From an uncultured SAR86 cluster bacterium (GTDB taxonomy: Bacteria; Pseudomonadota; Gammaproteobacteria; Magnimaribacterales; D2472), in contig CACOPA010000001.1 in the NCBI GenBank assembly GCA_902628925.1, positions 390,532 through 454,531 of the forward strand: a stretch of 64,000 bases of DNA. Direction: 5' to 3'. Below, piece after piece: positions 44,836 through 52,079 of the stretch; the first letter of the stretch is position 1, and each line of letters starts with the position of its first letter. The notes beneath the pieces were generated by a model. The model was given only the letters and a program-made list of their open reading frames with translations, had not been told where the DNA came from and did not search any database. The position numbers and the translations under genes are program-made.

Positions 44836-47136
44836 ATGAAATTAATAAGTCATCTTAAAAGAATTAAGTTTTTCGCACTTCTTTTTGGTTGTATTGGTCT
44901 TAGTGCACAAGATAGCTTTATAGAAGAAGTATTTGTAACTGCCGAAAAGAGAAGTGAAAGCTTGCAAGATATATCACAGGCGGTGACAGCAATAAGCGAT
45001 GAGGACATAGAAAATAAAAACATTACCTCTTTTGTTGATCTAAGTGCAATTGTTCCAGGAGTAACTGTTGCAAAAAATGAAGGTTACAAGACGGTAATTT
45101 CTATAAGAGGTGTTGGAAATGAAACCAATCAAAATGCGATCGCAGCTCCTTCAGTTGCTTTCCACATGGATGGTATTTTTATAGCTTCTCCCTTTTCATT
45201 ACAAACTGATTTTATTGATGTAGAAAGAATTGAGGTTTTAAGGGGCCCCCAAGGAACACTTTTCGGACAGAATTCTACTGGGGGAGTGATAAATGTAATC
45301 AGCAAAAAACCAACTACAGAAGGACATTTTGGAAAATCTGATATTGCTTTTGGAAATTATGGTCTAACAAAATTTCGTTCATCTAATAATATCGTTTTAG
45401 GAAGTTCAACTGCTGCCAGATTTTCAATTTCTACTACTGAAAGAGATGGTTTTAGTGAAAATCTAGTAACTGAACAAGATCTAGATGATGATAGTAACTT
45501 GAGTATTCGTGCAGATTTCCTTACAGAGTTTGGGAATAGTTCTTCATTAAGGTTTTTTGGTCAGCTTTTTGAGGTTGATAGAAATGGTTCTGCAATGAAA
45601 GGCATTGATGATCCTTCACCAGACCCAAGGGATTTATCTCAAGACTCTATCTCAAATCATGAGCTAACTTCAAAGGTTTTTGCTGCAATTTATGAATCTG
45701 ATCTAGGTTATGCAAGTTTAAAAATAATGGCGAGCATGCAAGAGGACGACATTTCAGTCACCAGAGATAATGATCGTCACAATTACGGTGATCCCGTTTT
45801 AGCAATTCCTGGACTAGGAGACGGAGCGACTTATCAGAGAGCTGAGTTTCGCCCAGAAACCTCTTTAGTCGACACAACAACTTTTGAAATTAATTTAGTT
45901 TCTAATGAGCCAGCAATTGGTGGAAAGCTTGATTGGACTATTGGTGCTTTCTACATGGATCATGAGATTGAAAATCATATTCGAGGATATAGAGACAATG
46001 ATTTAGACGGAGAACTACAATATGTTTGTGGTGAGCCTTTTGCAAGAAATGATTACTGTTTTACAGTTGGTGGTCCAGATCCCTGGTTTTTCTTTGAATT
46101 TGACTTTGTAAGTGATGCTTTCCCAAAAAGAGAGTCATTCTCAGTTTATGGAGAAACCACCTACAGCGTTTCCGACGAGTTTCGTATTCTAAGTGGGCTT
46201 CGTTATTCTGATGATGAGGTCGAGAGTTGTGTTAAAAATTTCTTCACAACTGTATGTGACAACTTAAGTGGTAGTTCTGATAAGACGACTGGAAAAATAG
46301 CTGCTGAATTTGATCTTGATGACGATACTTTGGCATATCTTGCTTTCTCGGCTGGCTTTAAACCAGGAGGAACAAATCTTACATATGGCTTTGCCGATGA
46401 TAATGCGCCCCCAATGGTTTTCCCTAATTTTGCGGCTGAAACAGTAGAGTCTATGGAATTTGGCCTTAAAACAGACTTATATGATGGCAGGGCAAGAGCA
46501 AACATTGCAATCTTTTCATATGATTATGAAAATCTTCAATTCCAAGCGACAGATCCTGATCCATACCGTGGTGGAGTCGCCAACATTCCAGAATCAGAAA
46601 TGTCAGGTTTAGAGATTGAATTTACTGGCTTAATTTCTGATTCGCTAACTTTAGACATGAATTTGGCATTCCTTGATTCAGAAGTATCCTCTGATTACGA
46701 AGCGCTAGATAATGTTGATGCATACCAGTACTTCTTTGGTGAAGAAGATTTGAGATATGGCCTAAGAAAAAATATTAAAGGTAATGAACTGGCTAAGACT
46801 CCTGAATTTACAGCTGACATAACAATGACATATGAAACTGTATTATCCTCAGGAACAATGCTTACTGGAATACTTCAATATGTAGAAAGAGGTGAATTCC
46901 AACAACGAGTAAATAACAATCCGATAGTAGATGCTATTGATGCTTATGATATTTTGAACCTAACTGCTAGCCTTGATTTTGTTGGTGATAAATGGGGATT
47001 AGATTTTATGATCCTGAATGCAACCGATGAGGATGGAGTTAACTCCAGCATGACAGATGTGTTTGGAGTTGCAGCCACTGGTTTAGAATTAATTCCACCA
47101 AGACAATATATGCTTAGATTGAGCATGACCTACTAA
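44836..47136 (+). CDS. TonB-dependent outer-membrane receptor
   Basis: The 766-residue protein has a signal peptide (RIKFFALLFGCIGLSAQ), a TonB-box-like EEVFVTAEKR, the plug domain (SISDEDIENKN-like, SIRGVGNETNQ, ERIEVLRGPQGTLFGQNSTGGVINVIS) and a 22-strand barrel ending RQYMLRLSMTY with a terminal aromatic residue. It resembles the large group of TonB receptors expanded in marine gammaproteobacteria. The ligand is not readable from sequence; sitting between a purine permease and a purine phosphoribosyltransferase suggests a nucleoside, purine or nucleic-acid-derived ligand (inference). Confidence 0.93.
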   Translation: MKLISHLKRIKFFALLFGCIGLSAQDSFIEEVFVTAEKRSESLQDISQAVTAISDEDIENKNITSFVDLSAIVPGVTVAKNEGYKTVISIRGVGNETNQNAIAAPSVAFHMDGIFIASPFSLQTDFIDVERIEVLRGPQGTLFGQNSTGGVINVISKKPTTEGHFGKSDIAFGNYGLTKFRSSNNIVLGSSTAARFSISTTERDGFSENLVTEQDLDDDSNLSIRADFLTEFGNSSSLRFFGQLFEVDRNGSAMKGIDDPSPDPRDLSQDSISNHELTSKVFAAIYESDLGYASLKIMASMQEDDISVTRDNDRHNYGDPVLAIPGLGDGATYQRAEFRPETSLVDTTTFEINLVSNEPAIGGKLDWTIGAFYMDHEIENHIRGYRDNDLDGELQYVCGEPFARNDYCFTVGGPDPWFFFEFDFVSDAFPKRESFSVYGETTYSVSDEFRILSGLRYSDDEVESCVKNFFTTVCDNLSGSSDKTTGKIAAEFDLDDDTLAYLAFSAGFKPGGTNLTYGFADDNAPPMVFPNFAAETVESMEFGLKTDLYDGRARANIAIFSYDYENLQFQATDPDPYRGGVANIPESEMSGLEIEFTGLISDSLTLDMNLAFLDSEVSSDYEALDNVDAYQYFFGEEDLRYGLRKNIKGNELAKTPEFTADITMTYETVLSSGTMLTGILQYVERGEFQQRVNNNPIVDAIDAYDILNLTASLDFVGDKWGLDFMILNATDEDGVNSSMTDVFGVAATGLELIPPRQYMLRLSMTY

Positions 47137-47178
47137 AAAGTTATTCAGCCCAACTCTTAAATTTCCTGGTTCTCAATA

Positions 47179-47184
47179 TATAAT
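47179..47184 (+). promoter_or_regulatory. -10 element placing the transcription start at the phosphoribosyltransferase ATG
   Basis: TATAAT ends 5 nt before the ATG at 47190, the same spacing as at guaB. No Shine-Dalgarno is visible, so the mRNA is probably leaderless. The -35 region is weak (CTTAAA at 17 bp). Confidence 0.45.
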
Positions 47185-47189
47185 TAGCC

Positions 47190-47756
47190 ATGGAAAAGCA
47201 TTTCATTAGAGCTGAAGATCTAATTCAAGATTCATTTAATCTTGCATTAAAGGTCTATGAAGATGGCTACAGACCAAATTATATTATTGGTGTCTGGAGG
47301 GGTGGAGCGCCAATTGGAATAGCCGTTCAAGAACTTTTTAGTGTACTTGGTGTTCCTTCAGATCACATTGCTATTAGAACTTCCCACTATAAGGCCATTA
47401 ATCAAAAAGATAGTGAAGTTCGAGTATATGGACTTAACTATATTATCAAGCAAGTTGAATCTGAAGATTCCTTGCTAATAGTTGATGATGTCCATGATAC
47501 TGGTATATCTATTGAAAAGATAATTTCTGATTTGAGATTCGCATGCAAAAAAAATACTCCTGAAATAAAAGTAGCCACACCATATTTCAAGCCAACAAAA
47601 AACAAAACTAATAGAAAGCCAGATTATTACCTATATGAAACTGATAAATGGTTAGTTTTTCCACATGAGCTTGAGGGGCTATCATTGCAAGAAATAAAAG
47701 ATAATAAAACTGAGGTATCTAAATTTATTGATAAAATATCAAAGCTTATAAAATGA
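47190..47756 (+). CDS. Purine phosphoribosyltransferase (hypoxanthine PRT-like)
   Basis: The 188-residue protein has [15 protein letters not shown] and the PRPP-binding signature [17 protein letters not shown], followed by [33 protein letters not shown]. The hood region with a conserved Trp and Phe-Pro-His-Glu is typical of the COG2236-type hypoxanthine/xanthine phosphoribosyltransferases. It would convert imported bases to IMP, XMP or GMP. It overlaps guaA by 4 bp (ATGA), so salvage and de novo GMP synthesis are translationally linked. Confidence 0.9.
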   Translation: MEKHFIRAEDLIQDSFNLALKVYEDGYRPNYIIGVWRGGAPIGIAVQELFSVLGVPSDHIAIRTSHYKAINQKDSEVRVYGLNYIIKQVESEDSLLIVDDVHDTGISIEKIISDLRFACKKNTPEIKVATPYFKPTKNKTNRKPDYYLYETDKWLVFPHELEGLSLQEIKDNKTEVSKFIDKISKLIK

Positions 47757-49333
47757 GTACTAATAACTCTTTATCAAAGTCAGATCTTGATACTATTTTG
47801 GTATTAGACTTTGGATCTCAATACACACAATTAATAGCTAGAAGAGTAAGAGAGCTAGGAGTATATTCAGAAATACTTCCATGGGATATTACACCAGAAA
47901 AAATATCCTCGTTAAATCCTAAAGGCGTTATTCTTTCTGGAGGACCCGAATCTGTAACTAAAGAAAATACTCCAAGAATTCCAGAGATTATATTTAACTT
48001 AGATATCCCAATTCTTGGTATTTGTTATGGGATGCAAACATTGGCAGAGCAAAATGGTGGAAGTGTAAGTACTTCATCCAAGAAGGAGTTTGGTTATACT
48101 GAATTAAAGATTGAGTATTCATCAAAAATCTTTAGCGGCATAGATAAAAGTAATCTAGATGTTTGGATGAGTCATGGAGACCATGTTTCAATTTTACCAG
48201 ATGACTTTGTCCTGAGCGCATCAACTCAATCTGCACCTATTGCTGCTATGGAGCATAAAGATAAGCCTTATTATGCTCTTCAATTTCATCCAGAGGTAAC
48301 TCATACTATCAAGGGTCAAAGAATTATTGAAAACTTTGTTGTAGAGATTTGTAAATCTAAAAAGAAATGGAAGTTAGATGATTTGATCGATCATCGAATA
48401 AAGGAAATAAAAGCTCAGGTTGGAGAAAAAAAAGTTTTATTAGGATTATCTGGTGGGGTAGACTCGTCAGTGACTGCAATGTTGCTTGATAAGGCGATTG
48501 GCAAAAACTTAATTTGTATGTTTGTTGATAATGGTCTTTTGAGAAAAAATGAAGTTCAGGAGGTAATAGATCTTTTTAAAAATAAGATTGATCTAAATCT
48601 TGAGGTTGTAGATGCAAAGAAAACATTTTATAGACATCTTAAAGGTATTACTGATCCTGAGCAGAAAAGAAAAGTTATTGGCAGGACTTTTATAGATATC
48701 TTTGATAATGAGTCAGTTAGTCTTAGTGCTTCAAGTGAAATAAACTTTCTAGCGCAAGGAACAATTTATCCGGATGTCATTGAGTCATCTGAATCTGAAT
48801 CAAAAGAGGCAAGAATTATTAAATCTCATCATAATGTAGGTGGGTTACCAGATGAAATGAAAATGAGATTAGTAGAACCCCTCAGAGATCTATTTAAGGA
48901 TGAAGTCAGAAAAATGGGTACTTTATTAGGGTTGCCGGATGAAATTATTAATAGACATCCCTTTCCTGGTCCCGGGCTAGGAGTGAGAATATTAGGCGAG
49001 ATAAATCAAGAAAACATCTCCACACTTCAAGAAGCGGACTCAATATTTATCGAAGAACTAAAAAAAGAAGGTTTCTATGATGAAGTTAGCCAGGCATTCT
49101 GTGTATACTTGCCTGTAAAATCTGTAGGTGTAGTTGGAGATGAAAGGCGCTATGCAGATGTTATAGCTCTAAGAGCTGTAACTACGGTTGACTTCATGAC
49201 AGCTGAATGGTCAAGGCTTCCATATGAATTTTTGGGTAAAGTATCAAATCGAATTGTCAATGAACTAGTTGGAGTAAGTAGGGTGGTTTATGATGTTACT
49301 GGAAAACCACCTGCCACGATTGAGTGGGAATGA
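47753..49333 (+). CDS. guaA: GMP synthase (glutamine-hydrolysing)
   Basis: The 526-residue protein has an N-terminal class I glutaminase ([29 protein letters not shown] with the Cys nucleophile, FHPEVTHT with the His), the ATP-pyrophosphatase loop [11 protein letters not shown], and the C-terminal dimerisation domain with RLPYEFL and KPPATIEWE. It converts XMP to GMP. The 3' end is intact and complete; its last 15 bases (49319-49333) are the core sequence repeated downstream, a pattern expected of a site-specific integration target that leaves the gene functional. Confidence 0.97.
   Translation: MSTNNSLSKSDLDTILVLDFGSQYTQLIARRVRELGVYSEILPWDITPEKISSLNPKGVILSGGPESVTKENTPRIPEIIFNLDIPILGICYGMQTLAEQNGGSVSTSSKKEFGYTELKIEYSSKIFSGIDKSNLDVWMSHGDHVSILPDDFVLSASTQSAPIAAMEHKDKPYYALQFHPEVTHTIKGQRIIENFVVEICKSKKKWKLDDLIDHRIKEIKAQVGEKKVLLGLSGGVDSSVTAMLLDKAIGKNLICMFVDNGLLRKNEVQEVIDLFKNKIDLNLEVVDAKKTFYRHLKGITDPEQKRKVIGRTFIDIFDNESVSLSASSEINFLAQGTIYPDVIESSESESKEARIIKSHHNVGGLPDEMKMRLVEPLRDLFKDEVRKMGTLLGLPDEIINRHPFPGPGLGVRILGEINQENISTLQEADSIFIEELKKEGFYDEVSQAFCVYLPVKSVGVVGDERRYADVIALRAVTTVDFMTAEWSRLPYEFLGKVSNRIVNELVGVSRVVYDVTGKPPATIEWE
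49319..49333 (+). repeat. att-like core, copy A (guaA 3' end)
   Basis: ATTGAGTGGGAATGA, made of the last four sense codons and stop of guaA (Ile-Glu-Trp-Glu-stop). Copies B, C and D differ at only one to three of 15 positions. From memory, the 3' end of guaA is a described integration site for tyrosine-recombinase genomic islands with a GAGTGGGA-type core. Confidence 0.8.
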
Positions 49334-50172
49334 GAGGTTCAATAAATATAGATGATGCTGGGACACCAGGTATTCAATCAAAATCTCAATTTCTTGATGA
49401 ATCCCGTAAGTCTTGGGCTGCAGTAATAATACCCGAAACAATTTCTGATCAAGTTTTCTATGCGTTTAATATTCTCCAAGAGGGAATAAAACTAGATTTT
49501 GGGGCAGATGAATTTCACGCTACAGATATATATGGCGGAAGAGGTAAATGGAAAAATGTTAGTGTAGCAAAAAGGATAGAAATATTTGAATTAATGGCAA
49601 TGATTTTTGAAAAATTTTCCTTGCCAATTATTTACGTGACAACTCAAAAAAGCACTCTTAAGGAATTAGGCAACCCAAAGAGTAAGAAAGGAGTTTGGTG
49701 GGATCTTGAAAATATTGAACATGTTGGTTTACTTAGAATTTGTATTAAAGTGCATGAGTATTTTTTAAAATTTAAAAAGGATGACAAAGACTCTTTTCCT
49801 TCAGCTTTTAATGCTTATGTTGATGAAGGTTTAAAAAAAGCAAATACTAAAATAATTTTACCTATGAATTATCAAGATTCTTTTTATAAGAATGCAATTA
49901 CATTTGATAAATCTTCAAACAATCATGGCATTCAATTGGCTGACTTTGCAGCATTTGTTATATCTAGAACTCAATGGATATTCTCAAATCAAGAGCCTTA
50001 TGAGTCATTAAAAGAGGGTGATTTGTTGTTTTTAAAATTAATAGGTAGGCTCAATATCCTAAATATGCGTTTTATTGAGGTGAAAGAAGACAATATCTCT
50101 AGAGAGTTTTATGATTTTTTACAGAAGAAACATAGGAAAGAAATTGGGTTACCAACGAATATAGAAAATTGA
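49330..50172 (+). CDS. DUF3800 domain protein
   Basis: The ~280-residue protein begins with [11 protein letters not shown] and ends its core with [15 protein letters not shown]. These are the two acidic motifs of DUF3800, a predicted RNase H-like fold often carried by mobile elements and defence-gene neighbourhoods; its biochemical activity is unproven. The ATG (49330) overlaps the guaA stop as ATGA and lies inside the att-like core, so it may be translated by coupling from guaA. A GTG at 49324 is also in frame. It is the only gene of the first att-bounded segment. Confidence 0.82.
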   Translation: MRGSINIDDAGTPGIQSKSQFLDESRKSWAAVIIPETISDQVFYAFNILQEGIKLDFGADEFHATDIYGGRGKWKNVSVAKRIEIFELMAMIFEKFSLPIIYVTTQKSTLKELGNPKSKKGVWWDLENIEHVGLLRICIKVHEYFLKFKKDDKDSFPSAFNAYVDEGLKKANTKIILPMNYQDSFYKNAITFDKSSNNHGIQLADFAAFVISRTQWIFSNQEPYESLKEGDLLFLKLIGRLNILNMRFIEVKEDNISREFYDFLQKKHRKEIGLPTNIEN

Positions 50173-50175
50173 GGT

Positions 50176-50258
50176 TAGAAAAGTTACAAAGAAGTTACAA
50201 AGTCTAATTATGAAGCCTTTAAAGTATTGATTTTACAGGCTATTTTAGTAACGTAACT
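50176..50258. other. Segment-end sequence with direct repeats next to att-like copy B
   Basis: Directly after the DUF3800 gene, AAGTTACAAAG occurs twice in a row and a related AGTAACGTAAC stretch touches copy B. Arm-type binding sites of a tyrosine recombinase often look like this. No gene or terminator is seen. Confidence 0.4.
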
Positions 50259-50273
50259 ATTGAGTGGGAGTGA
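50259..50273 (+). repeat. att-like core, copy B
   Basis: ATTGAGTGGGAGTGA, one mismatch to the guaA 3' end. The identity with copy C extends over 20 bases (50255-50274 versus 50669-50688), further than with copy A. Confidence 0.8.
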
Positions 50274-50280
50274 AGATATC

Positions 50281-50571
50281 ATGGACTATATAAAAATTAA
50301 TGATTCTGAAAATGCAATATTTGATGAAAATGGTAATCTCCAAATTGATGGTGCATCTTATGTAGAAGGATTGGATGACTATGAATGGTTTTTTCAGATT
50401 GAAAAGAAATACATAAATGATCTCTACACGGCAATTTCAGGGATTAATACCGATGATAACCAAAGTAATTTATTAATAGATTTTTTAATAAAAAATAAGA
50501 TTAAAGTTAGTGAACTAGTGGAAGTTTGTAAAAAGAACAATATTGAACATTATTTTACTACTTATAGATGA
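50281..50571 (+). CDS. Small acidic hypothetical protein in island segment 2
   Basis: A 96-residue acidic protein (MDYIKINDSENAIFDENG..., ending NIEHYFTTYR) without recognised motif, signal peptide or membrane segment. ATG 50281 is chosen; the GGGAG of the att-like core lies 10 nt upstream and could act as its Shine-Dalgarno, so the core may supply the translation signal. A TTG within the core (50260) is an alternative. It is the only gene between copies B and C. The size and acidity would suit an immunity or antitoxin-like protein, but nothing in the sequence proves it. Confidence 0.55.
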   Translation: MDYIKINDSENAIFDENGNLQIDGASYVEGLDDYEWFFQIEKKYINDLYTAISGINTDDNQSNLLIDFLIKNKIKVSELVEVCKKNNIEHYFTTYR

Positions 50572-50672
50572 AATTAATGTCTTATCAAAGTTTGACAAAG
50601 TCTATAAATCAAAAAAAGGCACTCGGAAACGCAGTCATAGTAGGGGTTTCAGAGGTGGTGTTTTGTGCAACT

Positions 50673-50687
50673 ATTGAGTGGGAGTGA
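50673..50687 (+). repeat. att-like core, copy C
   Basis: ATTGAGTGGGAGTGA, identical to copy B over the 15-bp core and one mismatch from the guaA end. Confidence 0.8.
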
Positions 50688-50798
50688 AAAAAACCCCTGA
50701 AAACCTTATTCTTATAGTGTTTTCGTTTGACAAGCTGAATAAAAATTACATATTTTCATAATTTTGTGCGTACATTTATGTAATTTTTGATAAAATAA

Positions 50799-50815
50799 TA
50801 TAATATGGGTACATT
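50799..50815 (+). promoter_or_regulatory. -10 element and 12-bp repeat ahead of the integrase-like gene
   Basis: TATAAT (50799-50804) overlaps by one base a TATGGGTACATT (50804-50815) that touches the ATG. The exact reverse complement, AATGTACCCATA, occurs twice inside the gene (51047-51058 and 51119-51130). Confidence 0.45.
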
Positions 50816-51274
50816 ATGAGTACAAATCACGATAAATACTTGGTTTTAAGGGGAAAGAACAAGAATATTTATTTCATTCAAAAAAGGGTCTCGAAAAAGA
50901 TATCATCAATTATAGGGAAAGATTTTATTAAAAAGTCTTTAGAAACAGAGGATATCCATATAGCTAGAGAAAAAAGAGACGCCATTCTAGAAGAACTTAA
51001 TGAAATTGAAAAAAATGCTACAAAAGACGATATTAAAGCACAAAATAATGTACCCATAAGTGGAGAATATAACCTTTCTAATGAGTACATTAAAGATATT
51101 ACTAAAACTCATACTGAAAATGTACCCATAGATATAAAAGAAGAAAATCATGAGTACAAAATAGAGAATCTCAGGTCTAAAAAGCGAAATAGAGAGGCCA
51201 TTTTACAAAAAATTGATAATTTAACGCCTATGGGAATTATCATCTTAATCATATTGGTACTTTTCATTAAATAA
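50816..51274 (+). CDS. Stand-alone integrase N-terminal-like (DUF6538-type) domain with C-terminal hydrophobic tail
   Basis: Residues 8-70 read YLVLRGKNKNIYFIQKRV...IGKDFIKKSLETEDIHIAREKRD, matching the arm-binding N-terminal domain of tyrosine recombinases (pattern: L-x-x-R-x-x-x-Y-x-x-x-x-R-V, G-x-x-x-x-x-x-S-L-x-T-x-D-x-x-x-A). The catalytic domain is absent; instead there is a Lys/Glu-rich middle and a C-terminal hydrophobic tail (MGIIILIILVLFIK). At 152 residues it is less than half an integrase. No frameshifted catalytic remnant is evident downstream. It is either a decayed integrase or a repurposed DNA-binding protein with a membrane tail. Confidence 0.65.
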   Translation: MSTNHDKYLVLRGKNKNIYFIQKRVSKKISSIIGKDFIKKSLETEDIHIAREKRDAILEELNEIEKNATKDDIKAQNNVPISGEYNLSNEYIKDITKTHTENVPIDIKEENHEYKIENLRSKKRNREAILQKIDNLTPMGIIILIILVLFIK

Positions 51275-51283
51275 CTGCTTAAA

Positions 51284-51892
51284 ATGAAAATTTGTATAGT
51301 TTTTGGTCACTATAATACTAAAGATTCATTTAATGCATCTGTGAGAGACACCTTTATTGATGAAGCAAAAAAAATTGGACATGAAATAGATTTGATTAAT
51401 TTATTTGATGAAGAAGAACAATTGCCATTTTATAGAAGTGATATAAATCCACCTCCAAAGTTAGTAACAGATTATAGAAATAGACTTGAAGATGCTGATG
51501 TCATGTTTTTAATGAGTGCTTGTCATAATTTAAGAATGAGTGGCGTCCTAGAAAATTGGATTGACTGGGTTCTTCATCCAACATGGTTTTTTTCTTACAA
51601 ATCATTATTACCTGATAGTAAGTTTTTCGGGAATTATGGGTATCCTGTTGCTGGAGCAATGAAAAATAAAATTGGGATTGTCTCTATGACTTATGGGGGA
51701 CCAATGATAAGTTATTTTAATTTTTCTCTTTTTGACAATATTCCCTACAGAAGATTAAAAAAGTCGGTATTTCAATTAGGAGGACTAAAGACAAAATATT
51801 TAAGATTCTATTCAGTGCTTCCAAATATGAATAAAAGAGACTTTGAAAAGCATATGCAAAAAGTAAGAATATTTGCAAGAAGCATTAAATGA
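51284..51892 (+). CDS. Flavodoxin-fold NAD(P)H:quinone oxidoreductase-like protein
   Basis: The 202-residue protein has KICIVFGHYNTKDSFNASV at the N-terminus (phosphate-binding region of the NQO/MdaB/KefF family), DADVMFLMSACHNLRMSGVLENWIDWVL in the middle, and KIGIVSMTYGGP at the third strand. This is the flavodoxin-like quinone-reductase fold. It follows the integrase-like gene by 9 bp, so it is probably co-transcribed. Physiological substrate unknown. It is the last gene before att-like copy D. Confidence 0.78.
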   Translation: MKICIVFGHYNTKDSFNASVRDTFIDEAKKIGHEIDLINLFDEEEQLPFYRSDINPPPKLVTDYRNRLEDADVMFLMSACHNLRMSGVLENWIDWVLHPTWFFSYKSLLPDSKFFGNYGYPVAGAMKNKIGIVSMTYGGPMISYFNFSLFDNIPYRRLKKSVFQLGGLKTKYLRFYSVLPNMNKRDFEKHMQKVRIFARSIK

Positions 51893-52076
51893 AAAAAATT
51901 TAATACAAACACAGTTGCAAGTAACTGCTTTTATAATGTTTTTATTACGACAAATACAAATTAAGTACAAATTACTTTCTAAGTGTTGCAACAAAGTACT
52001 CTCTAGAGCATGCTGCTATCGAGTGGGAGTAATATCTAATTTATATTAACTAACTATTCCTTAATGAAGGTAATTT
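51893..52076. other. Intergenic region holding att-like copy D
   Basis: Direct repeats ACAAATACAAATTAAG and AAGTACAAATTAC and a CAACAAAGTACTC stretch lead into copy D. The inverted repeat AGTT-GCAAGT-AACT lies near 51912. No gene or terminator is seen. Confidence 0.4.
52018..52032 (+). repeat. att-like core, copy D
   Basis: ATCGAGTGGGAGTAA: three mismatches to the guaA end and two to copies B/C. It lies between the flavodoxin-fold gene and the acyltransferase gene, outside any coding sequence. Confidence 0.7.
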
Positions 52077-52079
52077 TTG

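Larger units (their letters stand above)
50572..50815. other. Intergenic region holding att-like copy C
   Basis: About 240 bp without a gene. It contains ATCAAAG and GACAAAG direct repeats (50584-50601), copy C (50673-50687) and an 8-bp inverted repeat AGGGGTTT (50642-50649) / AAACCCCT (50691-50698) that brackets copy C. A second inverted repeat ATTACAT ... ATGTAAT follows (50746-50784 region). A TATAAT (50799-50804) lies 11 nt before the next ATG. Confidence 0.5.
49319..52032 (+). mobile_element. guaA-associated genomic island remnant / cassette array
   Basis: Four direct copies of a 15-bp core (49319, 50259, 50673, 52018) divide this stretch into three segments with unrelated cargo: a DUF3800 gene; a 96-residue orphan; and an integrase-N-terminal-like gene plus a flavodoxin-fold gene. 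Short ACAAAG/ACAAAT-type direct repeats precede copies B, C and D, as arm-type recombinase sites might. No intact recombinase is present. A weaker core match at 61238-61246, next to tadA, suggests that the larger island ends there. Confidence 0.65.

Noticed and set aside
50816-51274. Functional tyrosine integrase of the island
   Set aside because: Only the N-terminal arm-binding-like domain is present; there is no Arg...His-x-x-Arg...Tyr catalytic core in this or any neighbouring frame.
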